A DNA stretch of 39,591 nucleotides, taken from positions 1 to 39,591 of the forward strand of contig JAGOLM010000006.1 in the NCBI GenBank assembly GCA_017994075.1, read 5' to 3'. The translations under genes and the position numbers were made by a program. The DNA is from Lachnospiraceae bacterium. GTDB taxonomy: Bacteria > Bacillota > Clostridia > Lachnospirales > Lachnospiraceae. Shown one piece after another: positions 33,811 to 39,591 of the stretch; within the stretch, counting starts at the first letter, position 1, and every line of letters begins with the position of its first letter. The notes under the pieces are model-generated. The model was given only the letters and a program-made list of their open reading frames with translations. It had not been told where the DNA came from and did not search any database.

Positions 33811-34629
33811 ATGATGAGATCACTTTGGACGGCAGCGTCCGGTATGAAAGCTCAACAAACTAATGTAGATACTATTGCAAATAACCTTTCAAACGTTAAT
33901 ACAACAGGTTACAAGACCCAGCAGACCCAGTTTAAGACCCTTCTGTATCAGACAATGCAGGAGAAAACCACAACTGCTAATGGTCAGCAAAAACCTACAA
34001 CAGCTCAGGTGGGACTAGGAACAAGAGTAGGAGCTATAGACTCTATTTATACTCAGGGTGCTCCTATGGCTAACGATAGTAATACTGCTCTGTATATAGG
34101 TGGAACAGGATTCTTCGGTGTAAGAGGGGCTGACGGCGGTACCTATTACACCAGAAATGGTGATTTTACATGGGCTATGAATCAAAATGGAGATCGAGTA
34201 CTTGCTGATTCCATGGGAAATGAAGTACTAGACCAGAATGGTACGCCTATTACAATGGATCCTAAAATCGGAGTTTCGGATGTATCGTTTGGAACATCTG
34301 GAGAAATTGCATATAAAGCATTAGATGGAAGATATGTGAGAACTGGTGAGTCAGTAGGACTCTTCCAGTTTGCCAATGCTGTGGGACTAGAAAAAAAGGG
34401 AAATAACCTTCTGGCAGCTAATCAGGTCTCAGGACCGGCTCAGAACGAGGCTACGACAGTAGGAATCGTTCCAAGCAAAATATCTCAGGGATATTTGGAA
34501 GGCTCTAATGTCAACGTTGCGGATGAGATGGTTAATATGATAATCGCTCAGCGTGCATATGAACTTAACTCCAAGGCCATTACGACATCAGATACTATGC
34601 TAGAGGAAGCCAATAACCTGAAACGATAA
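33811..34629 (+). CDS. flgG: Flagellar distal rod protein FlgG (FlhP)
   Basis: A 272-residue paralogue of the preceding gene. It starts MRSLWTAASGMKAQQTNVDT, has IANNLSNVNTTGYK, a central TGFFGVRGADGGTYYTRNGD and ends NVADEMVNMIIAQRAYELNS, the pattern of the FlgG family. GGAGGT lies 9 bases before the first of two adjacent ATG codons. The product forms the distal rod or the rod-hook junction. The FlgJ-like gene follows after about 110 bases. Confidence 0.92.
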   Translation: MMRSLWTAASGMKAQQTNVDTIANNLSNVNTTGYKTQQTQFKTLLYQTMQEKTTTANGQQKPTTAQVGLGTRVGAIDSIYTQGAPMANDSNTALYIGGTGFFGVRGADGGTYYTRNGDFTWAMNQNGDRVLADSMGNEVLDQNGTPITMDPKIGVSDVSFGTSGEIAYKALDGRYVRTGESVGLFQFANAVGLEKKGNNLLAANQVSGPAQNEATTVGIVPSKISQGYLEGSNVNVADEMVNMIIAQRAYELNSKAITTSDTMLEEANNLKR

Positions 34630-34739
34630 TTAAGGCGATGGTCTAATGATGATATTTTTATAAATGAATTTTAAATTTTCAGTTGTAAAATGTTCATAAG
34701 TTAGAAGTGTACATATGTTATAATCAAGGAGTATTATAT

Positions 34740-35138
34740 ATGGATAATATTAATTCGATTTCCAATTTAAATGCATACACTAATCAGGCCAAGAGCAGTG
34801 ATGAGATATCAAGTCTGAAAAACAAGGCTGACAAGCTAAACGCCAGTTCTAGCGACGCAGATCTGGAAAAAGCAGCCAAGAGCTTTGAGTCATATTTTGT
34901 TGAGCAGCTGATAAAACAGGTGTCTGATACTACTAAAAAGTTCGGCGGAGATGATGATTCCAAGTCTGATGTTTCTTCGACCAAGGATATGTATATGGAT
35001 TCGATGTACAAGGATATGGCAGAGCAGATTGTCGAAAAGTATGGTAAGAATTTTACCGACGACATGGTGGCTCAGATGAAGAGGAATTACGGCGTTAATA
35101 TAACGTCGGCGGAGACTGATGGAACAGACACAAATTGA
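34740..35138 (+). CDS. Rod-binding protein (FlgJ N-terminal domain family)
   Basis: A 132-residue protein with the rod-binding core of FlgJ: DLEKAAKSFESYFVEQLIKQ, then a Ser/Asp-rich variable part, then MYMDSMYKDMAEQI. There is no muramidase domain, as is usual for short forms outside proteobacteria. ATG 34740 has AAGGAG 9 bases upstream; the longer frame from 34707 is rejected. Its last 20 bases overlap the start of recD2, so the helicase is translated from the flagellar transcript. Confidence 0.87.
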   Translation: MDNINSISNLNAYTNQAKSSDEISSLKNKADKLNASSSDADLEKAAKSFESYFVEQLIKQVSDTTKKFGGDDDSKSDVSSTKDMYMDSMYKDMAEQIVEKYGKNFTDDMVAQMKRNYGVNITSAETDGTDTN

Positions 35139-37410
35139 AGGAATAGCAGAGAGAATAATTTTTAGGAGCCCGGAGACAGGATACACTGTGCTGGAGCTGA
35201 CAACAGAGGAGGACGAGATCGTGTGCGTCGGTAATCTGCCGTCAGTCAGCAAAGGAGAAAACCTGAAGCTCACGGGCTCTTTTACTACCCATGCGACATA
35301 TGGTGAACAGTTCAAGGTGGAGTTCTTTGAGGCAACGATACCATCAGATGCACTTTCTATGGAGAGATATCTGGGAAGTGGCGCGATAAAAGGCATCGGG
35401 CAGGCACTTGCTACCAGAATTGTTAAAAAATTTGGAGCCGATACCAAGAGGATATTGGAAGAGGAACCGGAGAGACTGTCAGAAATCAAGGGTATCAGTG
35501 AGTCAAAGGCAAGAGATATCGCAGAGCAGACTGCAGGAAAAAAAGACCTTAGAGATGCGATGCTTTTTTTAGCAAAATATGGTATAAACGGCAAAATTGC
35601 CGTAAAAATATATGAGCACTATCATGAATCCCTGTATGAGGTCATTAGAGAAAACCCTTATAGAATGGCTGATGAGGTTAGGGGAATAGGATTCAGAACA
35701 GCTGATGAAATAGCTGAAAGAGTGGGAATAAAGGCAGATTCCGAATTCAGGATCAAGAGCGGAATCTTGTACGTACTGACACTTGCATCAGGATCAGGTA
35801 ATACATATTTACCCAAGGATAAGCTATATAGTGAACTCCTCCTACTTCTTCGTATGGATATCCAACGAAGCTATTTTGATACATTGATAGATAACCTAAA
35901 GACTGAGTGGAGAATAAGGGAGATGGAACCTGACAGGATCTATCTCAGCTATTACTACAGGCTAGAGGATAAGTGCGCAGATATGCTATTGTCACTGGAC
36001 AGGGCAGTATCTGATGAAGATAGTCTTAATGTTAAGATAGATATAGATAACAGCCTTAAAAATATGTCTCTGGAAGAGAGACAGGTAGATGCTATTGAAA
36101 GTGCTGCCAAAAAGGGAGTTTCTATTTTGACGGGAGGCCCCGGAACAGGTAAAACAACTGCGATCAATGGCATGATAAGATTCCTGATAGGAAGAGGCGA
36201 AGAGGTGCTCTTGGCAGCACCTACCGGAAGAGCAGCCAAGAGAATGACTGAGGCTACGGGATACGAAGCCAAGACTATTCACAGAATGCTGGAGGTTCAT
36301 GGAATATCAGATGATACCGAAGAAGGCGCTGAGAGAATCAACGACGGAATGTTTGAAAGAAATAGCGATAATCCGCTAGAGGCTGATGTCATCATAATAG
36401 ATGAGATGTCTATGGTGGATATATCTGTTTTTTATGCCCTTTTATCCGCGATTCCGGAGGGGACCAGGCTGGTACTGGTAGGAGATATTAATCAGCTACC
36501 ATCTGTTGGCCCTGGAAATGTACTTAAGGATATCATCAACTCAGATTGTTTTACCGTAACGAGATTGGAAAAGATCTTTCGACAAGCTGCCGAAAGCGAT
36601 ATAGTAATGAACGCTCACAAGATAAACAGGGGCGAAGAAATAGAGCTAAGCAATAAAAGTAAGGATTTCTTTTTTTTGGAAAGAAAAGACGCAGCATATG
36701 TAATGGCAGCTGTCTGGAAACTGGTAGCAGAAAAATTGCCTAAATATGTGTATGCATCGATTTCTGACATTCAGGTTATGTCCCCGATGAAAAAGGGAGC
36801 TCTCGGAACCATGAAGCTAAATGATGATCTGCAGATGGCGCTGAATCCTCCGCTTAGATCTAAGAACCAGTTTGAATTCGCAGATGGCAAGATCTTCCGG
36901 GTGGGAGATAAGGTCATGCAGACTAGAAATGATTATAAGGCTGAGTGGGAGATAAGAGGAAAATATGGAATACCCAAGGAACGTGGCCTAGGAGTATTTA
37001 ATGGTGACACCGGTGTAATAACCGAAATAAATGATACTATTAGAACGATAACCGTTATGTTCGATGAGAATAAAATAGTTGAATATCCATTTTCTGATCT
37101 GGATGAATTGGAATTGGCCTATGCCATTACTATCCATAAATCTCAGGGAAGTGAATATCCTGCAGTGATCATACCGCTAATAGGTGGTCCAAGAATGCTA
37201 TTAAATAGAAATCTGCTCTACACTGCTGTAACCAGGGCAAAAAAATGTGTAGTACTGGTTGGCTCAAAAGAAGCGTTCTTAAGCATGATCAATAACGAGG
37301 ACACGAGGATCCGCTATTCAGGATTAAAGGATAAGATTCTTTCTAGAAAGAAAATATTTGATGATATTAGGAGAGATCAGATAATGCAAGATGATATTAG
37401 CATATATTAG
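35119..37410 (+). CDS. recD2: SF1B DNA helicase RecD2/RecD-like
   Basis: A 763-residue 5'-3' helicase of the stand-alone RecD2 class. The N-terminal domain carries helix-hairpin-helix segments (about 85-205, e.g. GAIKGIGQALATRIVKKFG and GISESKARDIA) that the RecBCD subunit lacks. The motor has GGPGTGKTT (339-347), DEMSMVD (428-434), GDINQLPSVGPGN, and the final AITIHKSQGSEYP. RecD2 acts in replication-fork and repair tasks. It begins inside the FlgJ-like gene (20-base overlap) with GGAG 5 bases before ATG, an unusual partner for flagellar genes. A bidirectional terminator follows. Confidence 0.94.
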   Translation: MEQTQIEGIAERIIFRSPETGYTVLELTTEEDEIVCVGNLPSVSKGENLKLTGSFTTHATYGEQFKVEFFEATIPSDALSMERYLGSGAIKGIGQALATRIVKKFGADTKRILEEEPERLSEIKGISESKARDIAEQTAGKKDLRDAMLFLAKYGINGKIAVKIYEHYHESLYEVIRENPYRMADEVRGIGFRTADEIAERVGIKADSEFRIKSGILYVLTLASGSGNTYLPKDKLYSELLLLLRMDIQRSYFDTLIDNLKTEWRIREMEPDRIYLSYYYRLEDKCADMLLSLDRAVSDEDSLNVKIDIDNSLKNMSLEERQVDAIESAAKKGVSILTGGPGTGKTTAINGMIRFLIGRGEEVLLAAPTGRAAKRMTEATGYEAKTIHRMLEVHGISDDTEEGAERINDGMFERNSDNPLEADVIIIDEMSMVDISVFYALLSAIPEGTRLVLVGDINQLPSVGPGNVLKDIINSDCFTVTRLEKIFRQAAESDIVMNAHKINRGEEIELSNKSKDFFFLERKDAAYVMAAVWKLVAEKLPKYVYASISDIQVMSPMKKGALGTMKLNDDLQMALNPPLRSKNQFEFADGKIFRVGDKVMQTRNDYKAEWEIRGKYGIPKERGLGVFNGDTGVITEINDTIRTITVMFDENKIVEYPFSDLDELELAYAITIHKSQGSEYPAVIIPLIGGPRMLLNRNLLYTAVTRAKKCVVLVGSKEAFLSMINNEDTRIRYSGLKDKILSRKKIFDDIRRDQIMQDDISIY

Positions 37411-37460
37411 AAGATACGTGCTGACAATTTTTGCTGCTGATATAAATGAAAATATAAATA

Positions 37461-37520
37461 AAAAAAGAGTTCCGATATATTGTGCAAATTTTCTTACACA
37501 TATATCTGGAACTCTTTTTA
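37461..37520. terminator. Bidirectional terminator between recD2 and the substrate-binding-like gene
   Basis: AAAAGAGTTCC plus GATATAT (from 37463) pairs with ATATATC and GGAACTCTTTT (to 37518), with small bulges, flanked by an A run on the left and a T run on the right. It can end both converging transcripts. Confidence 0.88.
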
Positions 37521-37561
37521 GTATATTTAATATATATCAAATACCATGATCATAGATGATA

Positions 37562-38986
37562 TTATGGAGCTGTATCACCAATACGCTTGGTTGTGGCTCC
37601 AGGAGCTGTATCTGACAGATAAGACGTAACTTCGTGAAATGACTTCGGAAAAGTACGACCAAGCTTATCAGCAACCTTAGCATTGTATAATTTAACAGCT
37701 GCTGAATCAGGAGCTTCTTCGATTGCCATATCAGATGGCTTGCCATCCTTTACGAGAATCCTGTACGTCTGCTTGCCGGCCTCATAGCCCATTGAATAAG
37801 GGTCTGTATACAACGATGTAAGCGTACTCTTGGCAGCCTTGGAATCGGCAGATACAGTAGGTATATTAAGCTCCATTGCTGCTGATACGATATCGGATGC
37901 TTGATCTGAGAGATTGGAACGTCCCGGTATAAACAGTACATTGCACTCACTGGCAGCATATTTGACAATGTCATGAGTCGATGAACCATTTTGAATAGAT
38001 GGAGCAGCTGGATCAGCGATGACCGGTACACCACCATTTGATGTGACAGTAGGTGCTACGACGTTACCACTCGGATCTTTGACCAAAAGAGCAGACATCA
38101 TAGGAGCTCTTGCACTTGTTGGACTGGAAACTGATGAGAATAAAACAGACTCACCGATAGATTCAGGATCGGTATCCTGACCTTCCAGACTGTTACGGAC
38201 ATTACGTCCCTTTGGCTGAACGGCAGACACAGACGAATCTTCGGATGCCTGACTTGCTGTCAGTGATTCATAATTATTGTGGCTGGATGCTTTGACAGCA
38301 TCAGTAGCATTTATTTCGTATTCCTTCCACTGGATTCCGGCCTGATCTAAATATGACTCAATATGTTCATTCTGATAAATGGCATCCTTGTCCTCAGGAC
38401 TGTATAAGAGACCGACGGTGCTAATGGAAGGCTGAGATTCTATTATAAGAGAAGTTATGTCATCCATTGGTAGCAAAGTGCTGGTTCCCGTAACATTTGT
38501 TCCTAGAGCTGCGGTAATATCAGTATTTCCACTGTGAAGCATTGCCTGAAAATTCATAACACCGGTTCCGACTATTGGGACGGTAGATGTTCCAACACTA
38601 CATTCAGAAATAGCAGTATAACCATTGGCGACTATGAGGTTTGGAGAATCCTTGAGAGCATCGATAACAGCCGAGTCACAACTTGCTTTGTCAGTAGACT
38701 TGGTAGTCTTGATGGTATAATTCTTATTGCCTAAGAGATCGTCAAGAGCATCAGTGTATCCCTTGAATAGATTCTTGGAAAAAGTAGAAGATTCAGAATC
38801 TATGGCTCTTATCACATAATGTTTGCTGCTGTCTGTATCTGAAACTTTGGTGTATTCGGTGTCAGAGTTGTTTTTTAACTTTAAAATTACGATAACAGCG
38901 ATTACGATAACAGCAATACCAAGAATTGCTGCTGTGTACCTTCGGGTACGTTTGTTTTTAAAAAATTTATTATTTTTAATTATCAT
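37562..38986 (-). CDS. Membrane-anchored ABC_sub_bind-type substrate-binding-like protein
   Basis: A 474-residue protein resembling the ABC transporter substrate-binding (ABC_sub_bind) family. It shows the SAVIDALKDSPNLIVANGYTA and IVGTGVMNF lobes, IESQPSISTVGLLYSPE, ECNVLFIPGRSNLSDQ and DPYSMGYEAGKQTYRILVKD. Instead of a lipoprotein signal it has a basic N-terminus and one membrane anchor (about 19-36). A Ser/Asn/Pro-rich segment of about 100 residues (roughly 232-336) is inserted in the second lobe. No permease or ATPase gene is beside it. GGAGGA lies 13 bases before ATG. It may be a sensor or an orphan binding protein; the ligand is unknown. Confidence 0.8.
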   Translation of the reverse strand: MIIKNNKFFKNKRTRRYTAAILGIAVIVIAVIVILKLKNNSDTEYTKVSDTDSSKHYVIRAIDSESSTFSKNLFKGYTDALDDLLGNKNYTIKTTKSTDKASCDSAVIDALKDSPNLIVANGYTAISECSVGTSTVPIVGTGVMNFQAMLHSGNTDITAALGTNVTGTSTLLPMDDITSLIIESQPSISTVGLLYSPEDKDAIYQNEHIESYLDQAGIQWKEYEINATDAVKASSHNNYESLTASQASEDSSVSAVQPKGRNVRNSLEGQDTDPESIGESVLFSSVSSPTSARAPMMSALLVKDPSGNVVAPTVTSNGGVPVIADPAAPSIQNGSSTHDIVKYAASECNVLFIPGRSNLSDQASDIVSAAMELNIPTVSADSKAAKSTLTSLYTDPYSMGYEAGKQTYRILVKDGKPSDMAIEEAPDSAAVKLYNAKVADKLGRTFPKSFHEVTSYLSDTAPGATTKRIGDTAP

Positions 38987-39017
38987 TTAATAATTATTCC
39001 TCCGCGAAACATGTATC

Positions 39018-39046
39018 ATAATAAATATTGGAACCAATAAAGTCAA
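39018..39046 (-). promoter_or_regulatory. Strong promoter with an operator-like inverted repeat in its spacer
   Basis: The minus strand reads TTGACT (39046-39041), 17 bases, then TATTAT (39023-39018), 32 bases upstream of the substrate-binding-like gene. The spacer contains ATTGG-AA-CCAAT (39027-39038, extending to six-base arms), placed where a repressor would block polymerase. Confidence 0.75.
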
Positions 39047-39152
39047 GAAACATGAGAAAAATATCGTGCATATTATCAGTAGGAATATAAAAAATTGTTA
39101 ATAACCAAAATAGAAGGGCTGGTAAGGAACTATTTGGAATAAAGTAGAATTT

Positions 39153-39591
39153 ATGGATAAAATGGTAAGAGGCTTAGTAAACATGATATTTCCTGCCAGA
39201 TGCCCCATTTGTGACGGAATATTATATGAAGAAGAAAAGTCAACTGGATACTGCAGCGCTTGCAGAAAAAAGATTCATTTTGTTGGGGAAAAATATTGTA
39301 TGAAGTGCGGTAAACCGGTAGGTGATAATGACACGGAATATTGCAATGATTGTAATAAGACTATTCATTATTATACTGAAAACAGAGCTGGCTATATCTA
39401 TGAAGGAGATATAAAAAGAGCCATGTATAGGTTTAAATATATGAATAGAAGAGACTATGGAATAGCATTTACCAGGGATATTGAAAGAGAGCTCGGAGAT
39501 TATTTTAACAGGATATTGTCTGAGGGGAAAATCGATGCTGTGATGCCAATACCCATGTATCCCGAAAAATTAAGGAGCAGGGGATATAATC
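39153..39591 (+). CDS. comFC: ComF family protein (ComFC), 5' part, cut by the window end
   Basis: The first 146 codons of a ComFC-type protein. Two four-cysteine zinc ribbons come first (ARCPICDG with YCSACRKK, then YCMKCGKP with YCNDCNK), followed by the amidophosphoribosyltransferase-like part FKYMNRRDYG and the family motif PIPMYPEKLRSRGYN at the edge. ComFC acts in natural DNA uptake in Bacillus, but the family is widespread in non-transformable bacteria. ATG 39153 is used; ATG 39162 is possible. No clear ribosome site was seen. In clostridia comFC often neighbours recD2 and hpf. Confidence 0.93.
   Translation, partial: MDKMVRGLVNMIFPARCPICDGILYEEEKSTGYCSACRKKIHFVGEKYCMKCGKPVGDNDTEYCNDCNKTIHYYTENRAGYIYEGDIKRAMYRFKYMNRRDYGIAFTRDIERELGDYFNRILSEGKIDAVMPIPMYPEKLRSRGYN

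Noticed and set aside
34716..34724. Extended -10 (TGTTATAAT) before the FlgJ-like gene
   Set aside because: No -35 is present and the predicted start would fall on the ribosome site, leaving too short a leader.

Overview
The window looks like a chromosomal segment from an AT-rich, low-GC Gram-positive anaerobe, most likely a motile member of the Lachnospiraceae (Butyrivibrio/Roseburia/Agathobacter-like). This is inferred from gene content, not from any search: a clostridial-type SecA and a SEC-C methionine aminopeptidase, Veg, long-form HPF, a SigD-type flagellar promoter, tRNA genes without encoded CCA, AAGGAGG ribosome sites, and a D-Ala-D-Ala ligase with a Gly/Ser/Lys loop. No insertion sequence, phage gene or CRISPR array was seen.

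Layout. 1-1620: end of a sialic-acid catabolic operon, with a nanE gene interrupted by one in-frame TAG and an RpiR-type regulator. 1705-3600 (minus): glutamate racemase, a tRNA-Phe/Gly/Gly operon with its own promoter and terminator, and the ribosome hibernation factor hpf. 3796-9556: an SDR oxidoreductase, an XRE regulator with a helical C-terminal domain, then an alpha/beta hydrolase, a membrane-anchored Mur ligase and Ddl, which look like a peptidoglycan-precursor group. 9582-10847: a gene-poor stretch with a decaying secreted-protein gene. 10869-15044: plsC (minus), veg, a CwlO-like NlpC/P60 hydrolase, a SurA-N-like membrane protein, and methionine aminopeptidase. 15203-15588: a strong promoter, a roughly 350-nt structured noncoding RNA and a terminator, immediately upstream of secA; this may be a raiA-motif RNA. 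15808-24998: secA, then uvrB-uvrA under a promoter overlapped by a LexA/DinR-type box, and mreB/mbl.

25158-32843 is the most interesting part. It is a seven-gene locus that looks like a dlt (D-alanyl teichoic acid) operon but carries a fold-type III PLP decarboxylase between the adenylation enzyme and the carrier protein. It continues with an MBOAT acyltransferase, a DltD-like SGNH protein and an OmpR/histidine-kinase pair. The adenylation enzyme lacks the cysteine tied to D-Ala selection in DltA. The decarboxylase has the H-x-F-x-G-T/S-Q variant I associate with carrier-protein-linked decarboxylases rather than the LysA form. I infer a cell-envelope aminoacylation system that loads an amino acid on a carrier, possibly decarboxylates it there (as BtrK does on BtrI in butirosin synthesis), and esterifies it onto an envelope polymer. 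Three ATTT(C/A) boxes at 11-bp spacing before the first gene suggest control by the operon's own response regulator.

32898-37410: a SigD-type promoter followed by flgF, flgG, a FlgJ-like rod protein and recD2. 37562-38986 (minus): an orphan membrane-anchored ABC_sub_bind-type protein. From 39153: the 5' part of comFC, cut by the window edge.
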